Assembly (NCBI GenBank): GCA_963995505.1
Contig: OZ023182.1
Location: 18,927,619-18,991,618 of the forward strand
Source of the DNA: Hypericum androsaemum
Lineage: Eukaryota; Streptophyta; Magnoliopsida; Malpighiales; Hypericaceae
Reading direction: 5' to 3'
DNA: 64,000 bases
Part shown: positions 36,801 to 46,476 of the stretch, one piece after another
Layout of the letters: the number at the start of each line of letters is the position of its first letter
Position numbering within the stretch: position 1 is the stretch's first letter
Program-made: the position numbers and the translations under genes
The notes under the pieces: generated by a model
Databases searched by the model: none
What the model saw: the letters and a program-made list of their open reading frames with translations, nothing else
What the model was told of the DNA's origin: nothing

Positions 36801-36915
36801 AAAGAATGATTCAGAGAGAACCTGAGGGATTGTTCTGGGCGTCAACGAGGACTAGGAGAGTGATCATGAGAGCGAGAACTTTGTGAAGGAAATATTCACG
36901 GGACATCTTCTTCAT
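24894..36915 (-). CDS. Malectin-like LRR receptor kinase, copy B (intact, 13 exons)
   Basis: Exons in transcript order: 36822-36915, 35913-36441, 27632-28119, 27367-27505, 27186-27257, 27019-27090, 26863-26943, 26515-26678, 26182-26381, 25949-26075, 25767-25829, 25453-25645, 24894-25305. The exon ORFs that can be compared translate identically to those of A, giving the same 877-residue receptor: signal peptide, malectin-like ectodomain, GDPC, three LRRs, membrane span and RD kinase with HRD and DFG. Intron 2 (28120-35912) carries the same transposons. Because A and B appear to encode the same protein, they would be functionally redundant if both are real. Confidence 0.88.
28446..28787 (+). 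mobile_element. TRIM element in B intron 2
   Basis: Duplicate of 10698-11039 with the same LTRs, primer-binding site and CTCCG target duplication (28441-28445 and 28788-28792). It was copied with the unit rather than inserted independently. Confidence 0.92.
28810..29983. mobile_element. Long-TIR DNA element 1 in B intron 2
   Basis: Duplicate of 11062-12235, with the same inverted ends and noncoding interior. Confidence 0.68.
30226..31446. mobile_element. Long-TIR DNA element 2 in B intron 2
   Basis: Duplicate of 12478-13698, with the same ~200-bp inverted ends and candidate 9-bp target duplication. Confidence 0.73.
31944..34988 (-). pseudogene. Decayed retroelement ORF1 in B intron 2
   Basis: Duplicate of 14196-17240. 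One base differs in the zinc knuckle region, turning AEELC into AEVLC (position 34329). The CCHC ligands are unaffected. It is split by the solo LTR at 32204-33452. Confidence 0.63.
32204..33452. mobile_element. Solo LTR in B intron 2
   Basis: Duplicate of 14456-15704, TGTTGGGG...CCCAACA, with CTTTA at 32199-32203 and 33453-33457. Confidence 0.87.
35535..35647 (+). mobile_element. tRNA-derived SINE in B intron 2
   Basis: Duplicate of the SINE-like sequence at 17784-17896. Confidence 0.58.
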
Positions 36916-37490
36916 CTGCTTGTTTTGTGCTAGGAAATAAAAAGGAGACAATGAAAGGTCGGCAATAGATTGCGATGAGCTAAGAAGGTGCATTATTGAA
37001 GAGGAGGAGACAATGTTGTAAGGCAGGCCCGTGATTCAAGCAATTGGGACAAAAGAGGACAGAAACAGTTTGACCCTCCTGGCCCAGACTTAAAAATCTA
37101 GGTCCGCAGTAGAAACTTCGTATTCGTCTTCGTCCTTTAACGTGGGAGGCAGCGGACCACACGAATTTAATGATTTCGGATATCAGGTAATGTTTGACCA
37201 AAATAGACGGGATGAACAAGGTAGATTGTGGAAATCTCTCTCATACTTTATTAAAATATTAAAATTTGGGTTAAATAAGGGTTGACCGACCAAAATTTTG
37301 GGAAAAAATATTTAAATTCTATGAAATAAACTAAAATAGAAAAATTCATGTATTTGTATTTTTTGGTCCATACATACTTTCACTTACTATTCTCTGGTAT
37401 ATGTTTATAAGATAGTGTAGGAGAAGAAAAAAAGAGAGAAGATAGAATTCTTAAGAATGATCCAAATTTCAAACGAACAACTTAAATACT
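36916..37490 (-). promoter_or_regulatory. Conserved 5' flank of receptor kinase B
   Basis: Same sequence as 19165-19742. It is the presumed promoter and 5' UTR of copy B. Confidence 0.5.
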
Positions 37491-37493
37491 TAC

Positions 37494-37832
37494 ATGATAG
37501 GGCACGTCGTTCCATCTCTCCCCTGTGATGTGAACAATGATGAGGACAATGCTTTAGAGTCCCATGAAGTTACCCCTATTTAGACCCTGCCAGCTCCAAT
37601 GCCAAAGGCGAAAGAAGGTAAGGGACGCAAACCTATTAAGATGAGATCAATAAACCTAATTCTTTATAAGTTTAAGCCCTTCAGGTTCGCTCCCAGGTGT
37701 AGTTTAGATGCCAAGACTAGGCATATTGGTGATGATGAAATACGGCATAGGAACAAGATTCTATTGGAGTGCCTGTGCCTCACCTCGATCAATCCAGAGG
37801 AGATTTGGCGAATTGCACGAATACTGGTGTGA
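37494..37832 (+). pseudogene. 112-codon ORF of unknown function, interrupted in unit 2
   Basis: This is the counterpart of 19743-20081. Codon 30, CAG in unit 1, is TAG here (37581-37583). Only 77 codons from a downstream ATG at 37599 stay open. If the unit-1 ORF was ever a gene, this copy has lost its N-terminal part. Confidence 0.35.
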
Positions 37833-37875
37833 TTGACAAGGATGGTGAGGCAACTCTGCTTGATGTACTCGAAAA

Positions 37876-38681
37876 ACATTCATTTTTTTGTCAGCGACTG
37901 GAAAATCCAAACGTTTAACCCCTTGTTCCTTTTGATTACTAGATCCCAGACGGAGACAAACTCATGTTGAGAAGGTGAGAAAAGAAAAATAACACATTTA
38001 TTACTGAAACAACCCCAACTAACATCGGAAAAAAATTGACACATGCATCACCAAGAAAGTGTGTACGACAAAAGAAGAACAATCTTTTTTCAGAAAATAA
38101 CAAATCCTAAGAACTTTATGATGACAAAATACAGAGGCAAGACTGAAGGCTAATACTAAAACGAAGATGACAGCAGTTACAACACCAAGATCGATAAGAA
38201 CCATAACAACCATTATAAAAGTACCAATATCAGCTAGAATCAGACAAGTTTCAATTCCAATGCTCTGACAAGTAAAAGAATATACTGAATTCACAATCTC
38301 AGGCTAAAGTAACTGAGGACATGACGAAAACACCAAACGGTCTATTGATATAATAATTAACAGAGCTCCAAAACTGTGTGTCATCTTCAGATTTAGGCTC
38401 CTGCAAACAATTCAAAAGTTTTCCAAAACAAAGTTTCTGTATGAATTGCAACAAAGAAACCAAAACAAGCCATTTGAACCTGCATCCAGAAAAAAAAACT
38501 TCTGGTCATCTGCACTGAACTTCAGAATGTACACCCGCCCTGAAGCTTGATTCACCTGAAAGAAAGAGCGAACATATTTAAAATTAGATGTTGTTCCCCA
38601 AAGTCAAAAGGGCATAGCAAAAATGAGAATGTAAAATACCTTCTCGAAAACTGCCTCATCGGGGAAAATAATTTGATCCTA
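37876..38681 (-). pseudogene. RPN13: RPN13 relic in unit 2
   Basis: Duplicate of the relic at 20125-20930, with the same one-base insertion that destroys FFFWMQ and the same missing C-terminal part. Confidence 0.68.
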
Positions 38682-39694
38682 GTAGAATTTTTCAAGGAAA
38701 ATGGATAATAATCTTCCAACAGCAAAATTAATGAACTAGGAAGACGCGGGTAATGTAAGTGTTGAGTTATGCACTTAGCACTAGTCCATAAGCACAAAAA
38801 AGATTGCTGATGCAGGGTAGCTTAGACTTGCCAAGTTAAGGCTGTAAACAACATATCCCTGGTGCAAAATAGTGACTAGAACGAAAAAATCTTACTTATG
38901 CTGCAAAAAGAGAACTGAGAAAGATGTTAATGAAAATCAAATACAATCCAATCAACACACAGCCGAGACATCTGTCCGCATCAAAGGTGAACCAAACATG
39001 TTATGCTGTCCCAGATTCATAAATTAAATGCACATGCATTTGCTCTATATGGATAAGCATATACCTAGAAATGCCAGTGCTAAGAAAGTTGTCCCAAGAA
39101 AAAGGCAAGACAACCAAAAAAGATGTGAAAATCCCATCATTCTCAAAGGGGCTCCTCTTATACAACTTTTAAAAGATGTGAAAACATATTGCTAAGGACA
39201 ATAGTTTATTCTATAGATTATGAATGAACATCTCCATTGTCCGAATGTGATGGAACTAATTAGATAGCACTTTGCTTCATCCTTTAAGTTTTAATAAAAG
39301 AATGCTATCGCTGTTCTTCAAGCTAAGAAGAGAGCATTATGAATGATGGTTATAACAAAATATTCAAGACAGAATGATAGGATACATCCTCAATAGCATT
39401 TCGAGTACGATCAAGCCACTGGAAATGAACCAATCCTCCACCACCACACCCCCCGCCCCCCCCCCCCCCCCCCCCCAAATAGCATTTCGAGTACTGCTAA
39501 TTTGTAATGAAATATACACAAATTCTCTGTGCCTGCACAATGATATCGTGCAGTAAAGGAATCTACTGCGCCGGAAACACCAGTTACCATATCCCGTTTT
39601 CTCAACCACGAGCGGAGTTTCCTTCACTCAACTGAAGCCAATGCTACCCTAAACCCTAAACCCCATTCTAAAGTTCGCTCATTTAATTTTTAGT

Positions 39695-39925
39695 TTATCC
39701 AGAAAACTGCAGAACCTCATCAAAAGTTACTAAAGCAATGATCTTTGAGAAGAACCAGAGCACAAGAGCAAAACCCACAAGGGAAAATGCTAATGGAAAA
39801 GCAAAATAACGTTGGACTTCTTCAACTATTAGAAGGCTAGCCTCCTTCTCCTTACCTGCTGGAACACTGGAAAAGCTTCTGTTGCCAAGAAATCCATGGC
39901 CCCGGGCGACCTGTCGTTCGGTCTC
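39695..39925 (-). CDS. Hydrophobic exon or ORF of unknown gene, copy 3
   Basis: Duplicate of 21929-22159 with the same open frame. About 220 bp downstream on its strand is the expanded C21 run (39456-39476). Confidence 0.33.
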   Translation of the reverse strand, partial: ETERQVARGHGFLGNRSFSSVPAGKEKEASLLIVEEVQRYFAFPLAFSLVGFALVLWFFSKIIALVTFDEVLQFSG

Positions 39926-40095
39926 CTAGTCGTCCCTCGCAACCCAAGCGTGGTTGGACTTGGTTCAGTTTTTGGGAGGAGAGCAAGGAAGGGGAAAGGG
40001 TGCTTTCGCGAGCCGAGGGTTCCCTTTTCCTGCTTGTTCTTTTTTCTTTTTTTTGATAACGTTCTTCGGGTTCTTGCTGGCTTATAAATATAGTA

Positions 40096-41134
40096 GGACA
40101 AATTACTCTCACATCCCTGTACTTTGGTCACTCTCCCCCAGGGTTCCTAGACTTTGGAAAATGATTGTACCGTCCTTAAGTTTTGATGATAATAGACTCT
40201 CGGATCTCTGGGGCCGAAATATTTTATTTTCTCTGGTTAACTCCTACTTGAAAAGACTAAAATATCCTCCCACTTAAAAAATAAAAAATCTCTCTCCTTC
40301 CTCCCCTCCATCTTCTTCATCTCCTTCATCTTGGGTGAGAGGAATTTCCCCGGAGATGTTCCTATGAGGCTTCATCTTTTGCAATTTAGAACTACAAAGA
40401 ACAGGGAAGAGAGGTATTAGAACTTGGAAGGCACCTTGCGTACGTATTTGTAGCCCGGCCAAGAGCGGGTCCCCCATGTCCAGCCTGCTCCGACGCAGGA
40501 GGGGGAAGGGCCCCCACCCGCCGCAAGAGACGGCGCCGTCCAAGCTGCGGTGGTCATGGTGTCAGAGGCGCTGTCGCCGTTGAGGGAGGGGCCCGGCCAG
40601 GACGACGAGGGAGAAGAGGGCGGATGCAGAGAAGGGCTGAGGAGATGGGGCCTGTGGCGGACCCCATGGAGGGTGGTCGAAGCCGCTCCCGACGAGAAGA
40701 GGTTCGATCTGAGGTTCCTCCTCTGTTCAAAGTTTGCATCTTTAATTTTAAAAAAAATTTTGGGTAGAAAGTCATTTGTTTGGTTGCTTCAGTTCCGAGG
40801 AACGCTTGAAGCTGAATTTTTTTTCCCAATTAATTGAGTATTTTTTTTATTTTTCTTGATATTCTTGGTTGTATTCTTGATTTTGCTTAATTTGATCTTA
40901 TTTTTTGGTTGTTGGTGTTCTTGGTCAAAGTTGAAGAAGGTGAATTTCATTATTTTTGTTCAAGGGTATTTTGGTCATTTCTATGACCAAAAATGAAAAA
41001 GAGCCGATGACGTTAGTCAGATACCCGAGTGTCTATTATCTTCAAAACTTAGGGACGGAACAATCATTTTCCAAAAGTCAGCAACTCTAGAGAGAGGATG
41101 ACTAAAAGTCAGTGACTTGAGAGTAATTTGTCCA
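40096..41134. mobile_element. Inverted-repeat DNA element with GC-rich cargo, unit 2
   Basis: Duplicate of 22330-23368 with the same inverted ends and GC-rich core. Confidence 0.63.
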
Positions 41135-41903
41135 TTTTTCTGTGATGTTACCCATTACTCAATATTGTAATCGGTAGATTATAGGTAAATAATTATGTTA
41201 ATTGTAATGGTTAATTATGTTTATTAATTAAAAAATTCACCTTTCTCTATATTTTTCTATTTCTCTTTCTTATTTTTTCCAATTACATATTTCTTTGATT
41301 AGAGATAATACATAATTCAAAGTACAAAGAATGAGTCCATCCAACAAGCATTTAAATTTTTTCTTAAAAAAATAAATATTTAAATCAATCGGAATTTAAA
41401 TCACTCGGGTTTTATAATTAGCTCTAATATGTAGGGAGCGAATTTGATCCTAGATGTGTAAAATACTCTAGGACCGTTCTGGGAGATTAAACGGTTCGTT
41501 TATGATAGAATTATTCCTCTAATTATAATAGAATGATTAGTTCAGTTATGATAAAATAGTTTCATAGAAACTGTTCGAAAAAATCCATCTCTAACTTCTG
41601 GGACCAAATTGACCGCCCTGAGAGGTATATCCTTTGCTCTCTTTCTCTCTTCCACTAACTCAAAGCTCCCAATTTTCAGATTTTGGGTTTTTTTTTCGCG
41701 CTTTTCTCTGTAATGGGTCGAGTGGTTTTTCTTTTTATTTTTTGTGATAATTGATATTTGGCTCCTGTTTCTGTTGTTTCCGTTGCTTGTTCTGCTGTTG
41801 GTTGTAACGAATTGGTTCTATTGCGTTCTTGATCAGTTCCGTGTTTTTTATCAGAGGACATCAGCGATGATGAAGGAGAAGATTGTAAGAATGTTTCCTT
41901 TCA

Positions 41904-42873
41904 GTTGCACAAGTTCCTGTACAAGTTCTTCTCACAGGGTATGCTTCTTGTTTCCTGATTGCTTCTTGTCAGTTAGTATCCAGAATTCTTAGTATATTAA
42001 AGGATACTTTTCAAACTCGGAAATCATCACAATTGAAGGACTAGAAAATTTTAATTTAAAAGGTTGTAATATATGCTTGACAGGTTGACTGTTATTGTTT
42101 CCCTTGTGACTTGAAGAAGTGCACGATGGAAGGTTGAACACCTTTTTGCCCTTGCATCAGTTTCTGGATATTGTTTCCCTTGTGACGGTTATTGTTGAAC
42201 ACTGACTGAAACAAGGAAACTTGCTGCAGTTCAATCTATTCCGGTTTCAAGTTCAGGGCGGTAATGGTTTCACATGGCAATTACAGGTACTGACTGTGAT
42301 ATTTGCCATTTTTTCATCTTTACTTTTATTCGATATATATTCAATTTGGGTGGTGTCTGCGAACTCTAATTTTGAGCTCTCCTTCTTTATTTATTTTTTG
42401 TTCGCTCACGCATCGTATGATTGTAATAATTCAGAATCTGGTGGGCAGTAATGTCTGATGCCAACTTCACTTTCTATTATTTTTTGAAAAACGAGAAATA
42501 TCTAGCACCGTAAGGGCAAGCCAAAGGCCAACCGGAACAAAGAAATTTCGAAAAAAAAAATACAAAGAAATATTAGGAAAAGAAGCACTGATGATGATGA
42601 TATATAACAATTTACAATGGCAAACTTGGACCACAAATTGCCTTGCTCTATCATACAAAGCATATCTATAAGAACTTCAGAGTAAATCACCTAGTTTTGG
42701 TGCCCAGACATATTTATAAAAGACAAACGCCAATATTTTGTAATAATCATAGTAAGTCATAGGGATTTGATTACTAGAAATCCTTAGGTAGCGATGCTAT
42801 AGAGGCAATAGAGCTTCAAACAATTCAGAGACTACACACTGCAGCACTTGCCCCATCTGTTGCTGTAGATAGA
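41904..42873 (-). other. 3' flank of pseudogene C
   Basis: This is diverged relative to the flanks of A and B from about 42006 onward. It holds an extra block at about 42473-42640 that is shared with the F flank. No independent gene is seen. Confidence 0.45.
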
Positions 42874-43740
42874 CTATCTTAGCAATGGAGATGTTCCAAA
42901 ATGAAAGTTTGACCTTATATAGCTACCGGAATCCGTCGGTTCAATACTCATCCCTTGTCGGGCTCCAGCCGTTTCTGCTGCTAAGCACTCGTTCAACTCC
43001 GTTACCACTTGTGTCATTATTGGCCTTTTCCTGGAGTCGTGAGACACACAAGCCATTGCTAGTTCCACAATCTTCCAAGCCGAGCTGACATTGAAATCCC
43101 CACTTAACCTTGGATCGACAATGCCTTTGATGTCACCATTCTCAAGCATGGATTGAACCCAGATACTTATGTGTGTCCTCTCTGGAGTTTTTGCTATCAC
43201 TGGCCTGGCTGTGATCGTCTCGAGCAGAACAACTCCGAAACTATACACATCGCTCTTCTCTGTTAACCTATTTGTCAGATAGTACCTATAAATAAACCAA
43301 GAATTTAATCACAACAACAAAATTAAAAATGTCCCGTTTCCTGTAGCTACCATTTACTGGTAATACATTGGAGAATGTATGCGGATGATATAACTAGTTG
43401 AGAATTAAGAGTCAAGTTAGAGAACTAATACATACTCTGGATCAAGGTATCCACGGGTTCCTGCAACACTACTAGTTGAGACATGAGTGCCACCTTCAGT
43501 AGGGAAAGCTCTTGATAGGCCGAAATCGGCTAGTTTGGCTTGGAATTGGTCATTTAGAAGTATATTTGTGGTCTTTATGTCTCTGTGAACAATTTGTGGC
43601 TTGCATCCTCCGTGGAGATACTCCAGTCCTACATTTCGCGTGAAGAATTGGTTAATTGATGACAACTTCTCTGTTCTTTTCTGCCGAATGCAACGAATTG
43701 GCTCCAAAGTTGTTTCTTCTTTTGAATTAGATATAGAGAT

Positions 43741-44916
43741 GGTTGGAGAATTGGTTTATTAACCAAGGAAGAGATGACCCAATACAAGTGAGTATATTGG
43801 GTTTTGGCCCAAATATTTAATTAGAGGGAGAATCCTAATTAAATATAATAACTAAGTAATTATTGGGCAACTTTGAGCTAATTTAATTGAAGGTCACACC
43901 AATTGATTTTTTGGTGTTTGTGAGTTCAATACGAAGCTCGTTGATAGAGCTTCGTAACGATATATAACACTTGCGAAAATTCAATTCTCGAGGTGAATGA
44001 AAATTGGCTTTAAAGTGGTATGGTTGTTATTAAAATAAGTACAATCCCACATTGGTTAGCGCACCATGCTGAGACAAGTTTATAAGGGACTAGAAGTCTA
44101 GCATGGGTAAACTGGTGGAGAAGGGCGAGGCTCCTCGCGCCGTCCGTCCGTCTGGCCCGGCTCGGTTCGGCACGCACGCTCGGGTGCGGGTTGCGGGATT
44201 GTGGGAATTGTTCCAGGTTCCAGGGCCTTATCTTTTTAGAACTGGGCCGGACTTGTTGTAGCGATCCTAGGCCCAAAAAGTCCTCTGGGCTTCTTGGACT
44301 TCCGTTTGGACAAGCCCACGTTCTGGAACCTTCTCTTGCCAGCTGCCATTTGAATTTAAATTCGAATTTTATATTCATGAGAGTAACAGCCTATTTATGT
44401 TGGGAGTTTTATGGGTCTTGTAACAGCCCATTTAATGGTTGGGTTAATGGCCCTATTAAATCCGGATTTGGCTGTTGGAGGTCCAAGGCTGCCTCTAAAA
44501 AGAGCCCACCTCCTTCATTCCAAATCATCCCAGCTCTCACTCTTCCTTGAGCTCTCTACTTCTCCCTCCAGAGCATAGCATTTCTTTCTTTCATTTGTGT
44601 CAGAGTTCTAGAGCTACGAAAGGTTCGAAAGGTGTTCGAAAGTGCTTCCTTTTGTACACGAGGTTGGGCGTTGTACCTTGGGAACTCTATTACCCACGGA
44701 GGCCTGAAGCATATAGGCGGGTAATAAGAGTTTAAGGGCACACGGTAAAACTGTGGCCTCGTCCAGGATTGCATCCGAAGTCCCTAGCTTGAAGAAGACG
44801 GTTTTGCACACTTACTTACAAGTGTGATCGTGAGCATATTCTTACTCTATACTCTCATATTGCTTACGATATATATACTCGTGTTAAACCATTATTTACT
44901 AATATTTGTTCCAACA
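43741..44916 (+). repeat. 5' LTR of the Copia element (1176 bp)
   Basis: It pairs with 50208-51416 and ends CCAACA. Relative to the 3' LTR it has an extra ~40-bp partly palindromic stretch (around 43935-43975) and lacks the GC-rich expansion. The TATA-like motif is CTCTAAAAAG near 44494 where the 3' LTR has TATAAAAG. Confidence 0.93.
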
Positions 44917-45493
44917 ATCTTAAACTCTTATTATAAATATTAGTAAGTTGTGATTATCGCTTTAATCAGTGTCAAGAACTGTTCTGTGGTCCACAAGTAT
45001 TATCGCACTCTATTTCTTTGCTTTCATTATTGGGTTGGTGTGTTCTGTGCGAAAGCTATTATCAATACCAGTGTTTGCATCTATGATTAAGCAATAGATT
45101 ATCATAATCTTGTGTTATCTTATTTGTCGCTACTGTAAGGAAATTTAAATAATCTACGATCTTAAGCTCATAATATATTTATCATTATTGTTATGGACGA
45201 TACATAATTCATTGGGGTATCTCATTGATTTGTCCCATTGGAATCAGCTACTGCGTATGCAATTTAATTGTTAAAACATGTGGTAATTGAACGGAAATGA
45301 TTAAGTGGTATATTTAATCGTCTCGCTCTATAATGGCAATTCGCGGAAAGTTAACTATTGTTTCCTCTGCATGAAATTAAGCGTTTAAATATTTCAGTTA
45401 CGAGCAGTACACCTCAAAGATTTTGAGATTTTAAAAAAAGGTTGGTTTTCAAAACCGATTACTTACGAACGTGTATTGGTGATATTTTTTTAG

Positions 45494-46396
45494 ATGGCTG
45501 ATAACAACTCTCCCCCACTCAACAACTCCGGTGTGACGAACACCGATAATGACAACTTGAACGAGGAGGTTCCTGTTGTGAGGGCTAGCGGCGCTCAGGC
45601 CGTGATGCCGGGTCATAGACACCCAATGCCACTGCCGTACTCTCATCTTGAGAAACCGGAAAAGTTCAAGAGTGGAAATTTCAAGAGATGGCAACAAAAA
45701 ATGTTGTTCTACTTGACCGCCTTGAACTTTAGCCGGTATGTCAAGGAGGAGAAACCCAAAGAGAATGTGAGTGATCCGCTTCAAACCGCGATCCACAATG
45801 CATTGGTACATGAAGATTACCTATGTTGCAACTATATATTGGGTTCACTTGACGATTCGCTTTATGGCGTGTACTATACCAAAGAAACGTCTAAGGATCT
45901 TTGGGAATCGTTGGAGCACAAATATAAAGTTGACGACGCCGGTGCAAAGAAATTTGTGGCCGGGCGCTTCCACGACTATCAGATGGTTGATGGAAAGAGC
46001 GTTGTGGAACAATGCGAAGAGTTGCAATTGATTTTTCATGATCTTGCAACGGAGGAAATGGCCATCAATGATGCCCTCCAAGTGGCGATGGTAATTGAGA
46101 AATTACCACCATTTTGGAAGGACTTCAAGATGTACCTCAAGCACAAGAGGAAGAAGATGACTCTCGAGGACCTTATCCGAAGGTTGCGCATCGAGCAAGA
46201 CAACCGAAAGGTTGATAAAAAACCAAGTGGCATGGTTCCTAAGGCCAATGTGGTCGAGACCGGGGGAGCTCCTGTGGGAACAAGCGAAAACGCTCAAATG
46301 ATTCCAAGGGAGATGCTCAGAACAAGAGCTTTACTGGTGCCTGCTTTGTTTGTAACAAGACCGGCCATCGTGCCAAAGATTGCTACAAACGTCTAG
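45494..46396 (+). pseudogene. Copia gag (UBN2-type capsid), frameshifted before the zinc knuckle
   Basis: The 300-codon ORF has the gag_pre/UBN2 layout: FKRWQQKMLFYL near residues 60-70, LWESLEHKYK, VEQCEELQLIFHDL, then KKMTLEDLIRRLRIEQ. Near 46300-46310 the frame shifts. In the next frame the sequence goes on [12 protein letters not shown] and a CCHC knuckle ([14 protein letters not shown], about 46346-46387) that leads straight into pol. In a working element gag and pol are normally one frame, so this is a one-base indel. Confidence 0.88.
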
Positions 46397-46476
46397 CCGC
46401 GGAGGGTAAGAAGACGGCAGGACCAAGCAAGGGCAAGAAGAAGAAGCCCGCCAATGCTAACATTGCGGAGGCTAGC

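Larger units (their letters stand above)
24138..41903. repeat. Tandem duplicated unit, copy 2 (~17.77 kb)
   Basis: This is the second copy of 6390-24137. It differs by a longer G-run (G13 ending at about 35029, against G8), a longer C-run (C21 at 39456-39476, against C6), a CAG-to-TAG change at 37581 and a few other single bases. Everything annotated in unit 1 recurs here. Confidence 0.93.

Noticed and set aside
44010..44811. ORFs within the Copia LTRs (for example minus 44010-44378 and minus 50438-50878)
   Set aside because: They lie wholly in LTR sequence, are not conserved in length between LTRs, and result from GC-rich composition.
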